A DNA stretch of 5,468 nucleotides from Candidatus Amesbacteria bacterium RBG_19FT_COMBO_48_16 (GCA_001775555.1 MEXE01000050.1:348-5815), one strand, 5' to 3'. Counted from the first letter of the stretch, positions 1 through 5,111 are shown. The notes: generated from the sequence alone by a model not told the origin. Translations and numbers: made by a program.

Positions 1-300
1 GACCAAATAGTCATCTGATATATGAGATTGAAAACTAGCCTTTCCTGCTGATGATCTCAGGTTTGACATTTTTACTAGTATATTACATATGTACTAGTAG
101 TCAAACATTAACGAGACTTTCCAGCATATAGCCAGATTTATATCCCTTCATTTTACTCCCCACGCTTCGCGCGGGGACCCCGGGCTATCACTCCGAGGTG
201 TTTATGGACAAAAAGTTTTAATTCCACACTCAATGTATATTCAATACGTCTAAAGGGCGAGACCGCTTGGACTTGTCACTTTGATATGTCACCAAAGTCA
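1..300 (-). ncRNA. Group I intron in 23S rRNA, 5' part (runs off the window)
   Basis: The 23S match stops abruptly after GUGAGACAGU (ending at 301); what follows is not rRNA but shows a group I ribozyme core. P1: exon bases 308-301 (GAGACAGU) pair with the internal guide GCGGUCUC (266-259), giving the expected U-G wobble at the splice site with one internal A-G mismatch. P10: the adjacent CCAA (270-267) would pair with a 3' exon starting UUGG, the usual rRNA continuation. P4: UGCUG (126-122) pairs with CAGCA (50-46) inside the typical AUCAUCAGCAGGAAA block (55-41). P5 is extended by a hairpin, GUUUGAC/GUCAAAC (106-100 with 67-61), with ACUAGUA/UACUAGU inside. The UCAGAUGACUA at 18-8 resembles the P7 strand (element R). 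A GC hairpin with a GAA loop lies at 176-158. The 3' P7 strand (element S), P8 and any homing endonuclease would be beyond position 1. Insertion is inferred near E. coli 2604. Introns in rRNA genes are well known in CPR bacteria. Confidence 0.85.
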
Positions 301-729
301 ACTGTCTCACGACGTTCTGAACCCAGCTCACGTACCACTTTAATGGGCGAACAGACCAACCCTTGGCACCTTCTCCAGCGCCAGGATGTGATGAGCCGAC
401 ATCGAGGTAGCGAACCGCGCCGTCGATATGGACTCTCGGGCGCGACTACTCTGTTATCCCCGGGGTAGCTTTTATCAATTAAGCTCCGTGCACACCCAAA
501 GTGCATCGGAGGATCACTAAGACCTACTTTCGTACCTGCTCCATCCTTCGATGTCGCAGTCAAGCTGGCTTAAACCTTTACGCTTTCCCCACGATTTCCA
601 TCCGTGGTAAGCCAACCTTTGTGTCCCTGCGTTACTTTTTAGCAGGGTACCGCCCCAGTAAAACTGCCCGTCTAGCACTCTCCCTGTCGCCGTCTTCAGG
701 CGACCTAGGTTAGCCTCACATTTTTTAAC

Positions 730-786
730 GAGAGGTATCACACGGTTGACGAATCTCCCTCCTATTCTTGGCAATCAAAAAATATG
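730..786 (-). other. Truncated L1 stalk of 23S rRNA (helix 78 missing)
   Basis: The stalk base is kept: CAUAUUUUUU (786-777) pairs with AAAAAAUGUG (726-717) as helix 76, and helix 77 is visible as GGAGGGAG (762-755) facing CUCUC (734-730) next to the conserved AAUAGG and GAUACC. In E. coli about 40 bases forming helix 78 lie between these strands; here only about 13 bases (AUUCGUCAACCGU) remain. Helix 78 and the helix 76-77 junction are the binding site of ribosomal protein uL1. Some CPR lineages are reported to lack uL1, so the loss fits such a lineage; that link is an inference. Confidence 0.75.
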
Positions 787-803
787 AAAGCAATACCAAA
801 CTG

Positions 804-834
<31 letters not shown>

Positions 835-913
835 GTGGAATTAGGCCGCGTCTTCACAGCCAACGCAATTTCGCCGAGTGAATGTTCAAGACAGTTACTA
901 GCTCGTGACGCCA

Positions 914-945
<32 letters not shown>

Positions 946-2357
946 CTTCGCTACCGTAGAACAGTTATAGTTACTGCTGCCGTTTACTGGAGCTTAAGTT
1001 CAGAGCCTAAAAGCCTTGCGGCCTAAAGACCCCTCCCCTTAACTTACCAGCACTGGGCAGGCGTCAGCCCCTATACCGTGCCTTTCGGCTTCGCAGGGAC
1101 CTGTGTTTTTGATAAACAGCCGACTAGTAAACTTTTGTTGCAACCCCGATATAATCGGGGCAACCCATCTTCCAAAGTTACGGGTAACTTTTTTGCCGAA
1201 TTCCTGGAACATCCTTCTCTCGCTCACCTTAGTCTTCTCGACCAACCCACCTGTGTCGGTTTGCGGTACGGCTTAATCTAAATCTCACTGCGAGCCTTTT
1301 ATCTGAAATTGAATAAAGTAAAATTGCCCCACTTTCATAGGACTCTGCATCACTGCTCAATTAATCAGGAAAGCGGATTTCCCAGCTAACCCTATTTAAC
1401 AGCTTACACCAGGCTTCACCTCCTGGCCTTACTCATCCATTTTCGTCAGCCCCCAGCTATCATGCTTGCGCATGCACCTTGCGGTGTAACGATTTAAACT
1501 AAATAGCAGAATTTTGACTGCTCACCCATCGACTACGCCAATTGGCCTCGCCTTAGGTGCCGACTAACCCGTCGTGGACGAACCTTGCGACGGAAACCTC
1601 GGGTATTCGGTGTCCCAGATTCTCACTGGGATTGTGCGCTACTCATACCGGCATTCTCACTCCCATGCGCTCCACCAACCCTTACGGGTCAACTTCACTG
1701 CACATAGGACGCTCCCCTACCACTATCGCCTTGCGGCGTAATCTTTGTCTTCGGCACTACCTTTATCCTCGATACATCTTGGGCGCTAACCTTCATCGAC
1801 CAGTGAGCTGTTACGCTTTCTTTAAAGGGTGGCTGCTTCTGAGCCAACCTCCTGGCTGTTTCTGAAAGTTAACTTCCTTTTAAACTTAAGGTAGATTTAG
1901 AGGCCTTAGACGAAAGTCTGGGATGTTTCCCTCTCGCCATATCAGCTTAGCCCGATATGACTGTCTCCCGCCCTAATTAGACTTATGTCTTCGGAGTTTG
2001 GTTAGACTGCCTCCCTTGCGGTTGGTAATCCATCCAGTGCTCTACAACATAAGCCGAAAAGGCGAGACGGTCCCTATAGACCTTTCGGGGAGAACCAGCT
2101 ATCTCCGAGTTCGATTAGTATTTTGCCACTATCCACAGCTCATCCCAAGTCATTGCAACGACTACGGGTTCGGGCCTCCCTCAATCTTTCGATTAAGTTC
2201 ACCCTGGCCATGGTTAGATCACTCGGTTTCGGGTCTGTCATATCACACTTATTTCGCCTTTTAAGACTCGCTTTCGCTGCGCCTCCCCCCGGTTTACGGG
2301 GTTAGACTTGTGTAATAAGACAACTCGCCGGTTCATTCTTCAATAGGCACGAGATCA

Positions 2358-2495
2358 CTCGCGCGCAGCGCGAGAAATTCCTAAATTTTTAATTTCTAAT
2401 TTCTAAATAATTCTTAAATTCTCAAATTAATAAATTGGGATTTAATTAGAAATTAGGTCAATTAGTAGTTAGAAATTCCTTGTGCTACGCACAAG
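2358..2495 (-). other. AT-rich intervening/expansion sequence in helix 25 of 23S rRNA
   Basis: The remaining helix 25 stem, CGAGA with UCUCG, flanks about 138 extra bases. The insert has three parts: a perfect 7-bp hairpin CUUGUGC-GUA-GCACAAG (2495-2479), an AT-rich central region (2478-2375), and a perfect 7-bp hairpin CUCGCGC-UGC-GCGCGAG (2374-2358). The centre folds as a long hairpin: GGAAUUUC at its start pairs with GGAAUUUC at its end through two G-U pairs, and inside this CUAAUUUCUAA pairs perfectly with UUAGAAAUUAG. Helix 25 is a known site of length variation and of intervening sequences that RNase III removes from the mature rRNA. Whether this one is excised or retained cannot be read from the sequence. 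Confidence 0.8.
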
Positions 2496-2559
2496 CTCTC
2501 TCGGCTTGTTAGCAAACAGTTTCAGTTTCTATTTCACTGGGTGTCTCACCCTTCTTTTA

Positions 2560-2595
<36 letters not shown>

Positions 2596-3092
2596 AACCT
2601 ATATTTAGCCTTAGAGGATGGTTCCCCTAGATTCCCACAGAGTATGTGCTCCGTGGTACTTGGGAATTCCCTAGAGGTCATCTTGGTTTTGCATACGAGA
2701 CTTTCACTCTTTCTAGTCGGCAATTCCATGCCGTTCTGCTACCGCGACAACTCCCATATTGGGCTCCCGCAACCCTCCACGAAGCCTCTTGCGAGGCAAA
2801 GTGGAGTTTAGGCTGATGCGCTTTCGCTCGCCGCTACTGACGCAATCACGATTGTTTTCTCTTCCTCGCCCTACTTAGATGTTTCAGTTCGGGCGGTTCC
2901 CTCCTAAACTTTAGTAGCCCCGACAAGTCGGGACATTTCAAATTTAGGTACTCAAAATGAGTAGGTTTCCCTATTCGGACACCAACGGATCAAAGCTTCG
3001 TGGCAGCTCCCCGCTGAGTTTCGTCACCATGTACGTCCTTCTTAGGTAGGTTGTACCAAGGCATCCACTGTCTGCATTAGTGAAAACTTATT

Positions 3093-3117
3093 GTCCTGAA
3101 CCAGGACGGTTCAGGAC
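3093..3117 (-). repeat. Perfect 10-bp hairpin at the 23S 5' boundary
   Basis: GUCCUGAACC (3117-3108) and GGUUCAGGAC (3102-3093) form a perfect 10-bp stem with a 5-base loop directly before the predicted mature 5' end. It has no U-tract, so it is not a typical terminator. A role in 23S 5' processing or in insulating the rRNA fold is plausible, but not shown. Confidence 0.7.
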
Positions 3118-3151
3118 GGCCTTTCTCTTCAGATGTCAAAGAACAAATGAA

Positions 3152-3234
3152 TTTAAGGTAAAAAGGTAAAAAGGTAAAAGAGTAAAATTTGAAAAAACTT
3201 TTACTCTCTTGCCCTCTCGCCTTTTCACCTTAAA
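3152..3234 (-). repeat. 36-bp imperfect hairpin upstream of 23S, with a GGTAAAAA tandem repeat arm
   Basis: Two 36-base arms (3234-3199 and 3187-3152) pair over their whole length around an 11-base loop. The seven differences from perfect complementarity are five G-U wobbles and two C-A mismatches, with no gaps. One arm contains three tandem copies of an 8-base GGTAAAAA unit. Lying between tRNA-Ala and 23S, it would form a long double-stranded RNA in the precursor, a plausible RNase III target. A second small hairpin (3259-3279, about 9 bp with a UGA loop) lies between it and the tRNA. Confidence 0.75.
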
Positions 3235-3309
3235 GCTGTGGACCCGGGGAGAGTCGACAATCCCGATTCAATCGGAATTGGTTATTCACTCCCTGATCCG
3301 CCATATTTG

Positions 3310-3384
3310 TGGACCGTGCCGGGATTGAACCGGCGACCTCTACATTGCAAATGTAGCGCTCTAATCCAGCTGAGCTAACGGCCC
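3310..3384 (-). tRNA. tRNA-Ala (anticodon UGC)
   Basis: A full cloverleaf is present: acceptor GGGCCGU with ACGGUCC, D arm GCUCAGCUGGAUUAGAGC, anticodon stem CUACA/UGUAG around loop UUUGCAA (anticodon UGC), and T arm with GUUCAAUC. The G3-U70 wobble pair, the main alanine identity element, is present. The discriminator base is A (3310) and the following bases are CAA, so CCA is not encoded and must be added by the CCA-adding enzyme. It is the last tRNA before 23S, the position tRNA-Ala has in classical rRNA operons. Confidence 0.97.
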
Positions 3385-3463
3385 ATTTAGGCCAGCAAAT
3401 TATGGCGGACAAACCGGCCTGGCTGTCGCCAGCGACCAGAGTCTAAAACTTCGGGCCCCTAAA

Positions 3464-3673
3464 TTACTTCTTGGCTTTCCTTAAGGCTTCGATCTCAGCC
3501 TTAATGGTCTCGACGTGATCCTCCCGAACTTTAAGATCCGAATACGATAGTTCACCTTGAGCAGATTCGTGGGCAACTCCTCGAAATTTTGAAAGGCGTT
3601 CCCGATATTTTTCTTCGGCGCGAGCCAGCTTCTGTTCAAGTTCTTTAAGCTTTAAAGTAGTTTTGGCATCCAT
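3464..3673 (-). CDS. Small coiled-coil protein, 69 residues, family unknown
   Basis: The product is highly charged and almost wholly helical. Residues 5-30 (KTTLKLKELEQKLARAEEKY) and 47-69 show leucine/hydrophobic heptad spacing with many Lys and Glu, suggesting a two-helix coiled-coil hairpin around a less regular middle (about 31-46). There is no signal peptide or membrane segment. No family is recognised; resemblance to other small coiled-coil proteins may be only compositional. The ATG at 3673 is the only start, because an in-frame TAG lies three codons upstream. A strong Shine-Dalgarno-like AAGGAGGG is present, but about 19 bases before the ATG, which is unusually far. The gene lies between the tRNA-Ile/small RNA region and tRNA-Ala, 79 bases upstream of that tRNA and on the same strand, so it may be co-transcribed with tRNA-Ala and 23S. 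The spacer has 7-bp inverted repeat arms (3385-3391 and 3458-3464) touching the tRNA 5' end and the stop codon. Confidence 0.75.
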   Translation of the reverse strand: MDAKTTLKLKELEQKLARAEEKYRERLSKFRGVAHESAQGELSYSDLKVREDHVETIKAEIEALRKAKK

Positions 3674-3690
3674 TTTTATGTGCTAATTTT

Positions 3691-3762
3691 ACCCTCCTTA
3701 TCTTCGCACTCGGCTTCTGGGAACTATTCGTTCACGCCTCATGCCAAGATTGGTCGGAGGGT
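3691..3762 (-). promoter_or_regulatory. Possible Shine-Dalgarno-sequestering hairpin
   Basis: The ribosome binding sequence GGAGGGU (3697-3691) of the 69-residue gene is exactly complementary to ACCCUCC (3762-3756) 58 bases upstream in the same transcript. Pairing would hide the ribosome binding site. This is a sequence observation; a regulatory role is an inference. Confidence 0.35.
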
Positions 3763-3792
3763 TGTTGACTATTTGTATTTAAAAAGGTCAAC

Positions 3793-3817
3793 AAAAAACC
3801 GGCTTTGAAGCCGGCTT
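3793..3817 (-). terminator. Rho-independent terminator
   Basis: On the minus strand AAGCCGGCU-UCAA-AGCCGGUUU forms a GC-rich stem (core CCGGCU/AGCCGG at 3814-3809 and 3804-3799) followed directly by six U residues (3798-3793). It would end transcription coming from the promoter at 3930-3958 and from the tRNA-Ile locus. There is no T-tract on the plus strand, so it works in one direction only. Confidence 0.85.
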
Positions 3818-3842
3818 AATACCTGAAAGCTAATTTACCTTT

Positions 3843-3908
3843 TTATCCCGTCGATAGACCACTAAATTCCCCGCCTGTTGGTTTTAAGTTTAGGTAATAG
3901 CTTCTCAT
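3843..3908 (-). CDS. Possible 21-residue peptide inside the small RNA unit
   Basis: ATG at 3908 to TAA at 3843-3845 gives MRSYYLNLKPTGGEFSGLSTG. It starts about 15 bases after the predicted transcription start, so it could be a leader peptide or small protein. Only a weak GAAG lies upstream and its first codons overlap the predicted closing stem, so chance is a real possibility. It is recorded because it is the only reading frame in the transcript with an ATG of this length. Confidence 0.2.
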   Translation of the reverse strand: MRSYYLNLKPTGGEFSGLSTG

Positions 3909-3929
3909 TAAGGCTTCAAAAGTATGCAA

Positions 3930-3958
3930 AGTATATAGAAGGTAGTTTATATAGTCAA
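3930..3958 (-). promoter_or_regulatory. Sigma-70-type promoter for the small RNA
   Basis: On the minus strand TTGACT (3958-3953) and TATACT (3935-3930) are separated by exactly 17 bases; each matches the consensus hexamer at five of six positions. It is the best promoter match in the window. It lies just downstream of the tRNA-Ile 3' half and reads towards the terminator 113 bases further on. Confidence 0.75.
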
Positions 3959-4028
3959 GGGGTCGAATTGTTTTGAGAGCAAATTTGTGGGCGCTCCAGG
4001 AGTCGAACCTGGCACCTCTTTCTTATAA

Positions 4029-4137
4029 CGAAATTTAGCGTACTCTTGTGGGCTGCCTAGGAGTCGAACCTAGCACCTCTTTCTTATCAGGAAAGCGTTC
4101 TACCGCTGAACCAGCAGCCCTCGTATGCTAAATTTCG
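4029..4137. repeat. 11-bp inverted repeat bracketing the nested tRNA
   Basis: CGAAATTTAGC (4029-4039) and GCTAAATTTCG (4127-4137) are perfect inverted repeats enclosing the inner tRNA. In RNA the stem can be lengthened beyond single mismatches by three pairs on each side (UAC/GUA inside, AUA/UAU outside). It would hold the outer tRNA halves near each other, even after the inner tRNA was cut out. As DNA it could also be the terminal repeats of a tiny mobile element. Confidence 0.85.
4049..4120 (-). tRNA. tRNA-Ile (anticodon GAU), nested inside another tRNA-Ile
   Basis: This is a complete 72-base cloverleaf: acceptor GGGCUGC/GCAGCCC (fully paired), D arm GUUC-AGCGGUA-GAAC, anticodon stem CUUUC/GAAAG with loop CUGAUAA (anticodon GAU), variable region AGGUG, T arm CUAGG-UUCGACU-CCUAG, discriminator A, no encoded CCA (followed by CAAG). 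It shares 28 consecutive bases of its 5' half with the surrounding interrupted tRNA. An 11-bp inverted repeat lies close outside both ends (4127-4137 and 4029-4039). Nothing in its own fold is defective, so it is the more certain functional copy. Confidence 0.93.
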
Positions 4138-4146
4138 ATATGTCAA

Positions 4147-4168
4147 TTTCCTGATTGTCATCAGGAAA
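4147..4168 (-). repeat. 9-bp hairpin overlapping the outer tRNA 5' half
   Basis: UUUCCUGAU (4168-4160), which is the 5' anticodon-stem strand and anticodon loop of the outer tRNA, pairs perfectly with AUCAGGAAA (4155-4147) in the insertion, with a GACA loop. It competes with the normal anticodon stem or marks the exon/insert junction. Confidence 0.7.
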
Positions 4169-4210
4169 GCGTTCTACCGCTGAACCAATCGCCCGCAATG
4201 TGAATAATTT

Positions 4211-4216
4211 ATCATA
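4211..4216 (-). promoter_or_regulatory. Possible -10 element for the tRNA-Ile locus
   Basis: TATGAT on the minus strand lies 16 bases before the 5' end of the outer tRNA, a sensible place for a tRNA promoter. No convincing -35 hexamer is seen at the right spacing, so this is tentative. Confidence 0.3.
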
Positions 4217-4249
4217 AAAATAGCTTCAAAACAAATAGCCTATAATTTC

Positions 4250-4278
4250 TTGCTTTCTCTTCTTTCCCGTTGTAAAAT
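4250..4278 (+). promoter_or_regulatory. Putative promoter of the plus-strand gene pair
   Basis: TTGCTT (4250-4255) and TAAAAT (4273-4278) are spaced by 17 bases. The -10 matches five of six consensus positions, the -35 only three. It diverges from the tRNA-Ile locus and would start transcription near 4285, giving a leader of about 155 bases before the first ATG. Confidence 0.4.
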
Positions 4279-4288
4279 ACCCCTAATC

Positions 4289-4428
4289 AAAATCCACAAA
4301 AGCGTGGATTTTAGATACATTTCCGCGAAGCTTACTACTTCGCGTTTGCACGTTAACTTGCGGAGGGCGTAATCGTCCGAAATCCTGCAACAATCGCTCC
4401 TCGAGCCGTGTACGAGTAGTACCCGAGG
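4289..4428 (+). promoter_or_regulatory. Hairpin-rich leader before the plus-strand genes
   Basis: No gene is visible here. Three hairpins are: AAAATCCAC/GTGGATTTT (4289-4297 with 4304-4312, 9 bp), CGCGAAG/CTTCGCG (4324-4330 with 4338-4344, 7 bp) and CCTCG/CGAGG (4399-4403 with 4424-4428) enclosing GTAC/GTAC. The first ends in TTTT and could act as a weak attenuator. The order suggests a structured 5' UTR, but no known riboswitch core was recognised. Confidence 0.4.
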
Positions 4429-4440
4429 GCGAGAGGTAAG

Positions 4441-4824
4441 ATGTGTAGGACGGGAGTCAACTGGGAAAGCCGAGTGCTAAGTTTCGGAGGACGGAATCAA
4501 CCGGAACCCATATCATTCAGGGCAAAGCCCAAAGGAGGACTCGTGTCTATATCGGCAGGAATCTCTGACAAACTCGAGCTCGTCGATGTAGAAATGAAAT
4601 TGGAGAAGCTACTACCCAAAGGTCTGGGGGTAAGAACCATTAGCGATGAAGATCCGTCGGGTCATAGGTACCACTATCGCGTCGAGATCTACAAACCCGT
4701 TCTGTTCGGACTGTTCGGAAGAACCATCGCGAAAGTCTACACAAATGTCCAAGGAGGCGCCACAGTCGTGTTCGAAGATCCGGTCGAGAAGATCCAAAGC
4801 GCTGTCGCGTCACTTCGTCCATAA
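4441..4824 (+). CDS. Hypothetical protein, 127 residues (94 if started at GTG 4543)
   Basis: The codon pattern (GTC, GAG, AAG, TTC, ATC) and long open frame support a real gene, but no family is recognised. From about residue 45 the product alternates short hydrophobic beta-like stretches with charged turns (LELVDVEMKLEKLL, RYHYRVEIYKPVLF, IAKVYTNVQGGATVVF) and ends in a short amphipathic helix (DPVEKIQSAVASL). It has no signal peptide, clear membrane segment or cysteine pair. Two starts compete: ATG 4441, preceded by a weak GAGAGG five bases upstream, and in-frame GTG 4543, preceded by a strong AAAGGAGG (4531-4538). The first 34 residues have no visible structure and are Arg/Gly/Pro-rich, so the shorter form is quite possible. 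It is followed after 45 bases by another small gene on the same strand, probably in one operon. Confidence 0.75.
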   Translation: MCRTGVNWESRVLSFGGRNQPEPISFRAKPKGGLVSISAGISDKLELVDVEMKLEKLLPKGLGVRTISDEDPSGHRYHYRVEIYKPVLFGLFGRTIAKVYTNVQGGATVVFEDPVEKIQSAVASLRP

Positions 4825-4853
4825 TCTCGCTAATCTCGCAGGGCTTTAAGCCC
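4822..4853 (+). repeat. Small repeats in the intergenic gap
   Basis: TAATCTCGC occurs twice in tandem (4822-4830, 4831-4839), the first copy containing the stop codon of the upstream gene. Directly after is the palindrome GGGCTTTAAGCCC (4841-4853), which ends at the ribosome binding site of the next gene and might influence its translation. Confidence 0.5.
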
Positions 4854-4869
4854 GAGGAGGAAGACAAAC

Positions 4870-5088
4870 ATGATTGAATGGACATGGCGCCTTGTTGACG
4901 GAGAGATAATAATCTACGTCAACTATGGAGACCGCTCAGTGGCCAAGTTCGTTGAGGCCTTTGAGGAGCCTCGCAACCTCAGGTTAGTCGAGGCCTCTCG
5001 AGTGGATAAAACTTGGGGAGAGCTGCAACGTCTTTCACCCATGTACCACCAAGTGCTTTCCATGGTCCTGCCTCAACCACCACGGTGA
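4870..5088 (+). CDS. Hypothetical protein, 72 residues
   Basis: ATG 4870 has a strong ribosome binding site (GAGGAGG at 4854-4860, nine bases away), so the start is well supported. The product is acidic at first and aromatic-rich: residues 1-20 (MIEWTWRLVDGEIIIYVNYG) look like two beta strands, and 21-60 are mainly helical with charged residues. There is no signal peptide; the end is proline-rich (LPQPPR). I do not recognise a family. It is the second gene of the plus-strand pair, 45 bases after the first, and shares its codon style, so joint expression and perhaps joint function are likely. Confidence 0.75.
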   Translation: MIEWTWRLVDGEIIIYVNYGDRSVAKFVEAFEEPRNLRLVEASRVDKTWGELQRLSPMYHQVLSMVLPQPPR

Positions 5089-5111
5089 CCTTCCGCAAGT
5101 ACAATTCAAAA

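Larger units (their letters stand above)
3793..3923 (-). ncRNA. Predicted small structured RNA, about 130 nt, family unknown
   Basis: A near-consensus promoter (3930-3958) places a start near 3923, and the terminator ends the unit at 3793. Within it, GAAGCUAUUACCU (3904-3892) pairs with AGGUAAAUUAGCUUUC (3840-3825) as a roughly 13-bp bulged stem enclosing a 51-base internal region that includes a possible GUC-UAUC-GAC hairpin and ACCA/UGGU pairing. The layout of strong promoter, long closing stem and intrinsic terminator is typical of a free-standing regulatory or housekeeping RNA. It has no SRP-RNA, RNase P or tmRNA core motif that I can see. A tiny reading frame inside (3843-3908) is an alternative explanation. 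Confidence 0.5.
3988..4194 (-). tRNA. tRNA-Ile (GAU) interrupted in its anticodon loop by another tRNA gene
   Basis: The 5' half (4194-4160) has acceptor GGGCGAU, a D arm, and anticodon stem CUUUC followed by loop bases CUGAU. The 3' half (about 4026-3988) resumes with AUAA, stem GAAAG, variable region AGGUG, T arm CCAGG-UUCGACU-CCUGG, acceptor AGCGCCC and discriminator A. Joined with the shared AU counted once, they give a 72-base tRNA-Ile with anticodon GAU. The 133-base insertion (4159-4027) holds a complete tRNA-Ile. Compared with that inner tRNA, the outer halves differ by compensatory changes at pairs 5-68 (G-C for U-A), 7-66 (U-A for C-G) and 50-64 (C-G for U-A), with one A-G mismatch at 6-67. 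Paired changes in halves 130 bases apart show they evolved together as a tRNA. Whether they are spliced, trans-joined or now dead is unknown. Confidence 0.65.

Noticed and set aside
1..300. Ordinary 3' end of 23S or a spacer
   Set aside because: The rRNA match breaks in mid-domain V with hundreds of conserved bases missing, and the sequence has a group I core with P1 and P10 pairing to the exons.
1..300. Homing endonuclease gene in the intron
   Set aside because: No reading frame with LAGLIDADG, GIY-YIG or HNH motifs is present in the visible part; one may lie beyond the window.
3152..3187. Possible CRISPR array from the GGTAAAAA repeats
   Set aside because: The unit is only 8 bases, the copies are contiguous with no spacers, and the block is one arm of a hairpin.
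3230..3412. Minus-strand reading frame of 60 codons
   Set aside because: It runs through the whole tRNA-Ala gene; the WAVSSAGLERYICNVEVAGSIPARST part is a translated tRNA, a common false gene.
3763..3787. TTGAC motifs in the inverted repeat GTTGAC/GTCAAC
   Set aside because: Neither has a -10 hexamer at acceptable spacing on its strand, so no promoter was called for the 23S unit.
4241..4246. Perfect TATAAT on the plus strand
   Set aside because: There is no -35-like hexamer at 16-18 bases, and TTGCTT-17-TAAAAT just downstream is a better pair.
4195..4440. 16S rRNA 3' end upstream of tRNA-Ile
   Set aside because: No anti-Shine-Dalgarno region or other conserved 16S block is found on either strand here.
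4612..4885. Two minus-strand frames and one plus-strand frame (61-81 codons)
   Set aside because: They are shadows of the 127-residue plus-strand gene and lack start signals.
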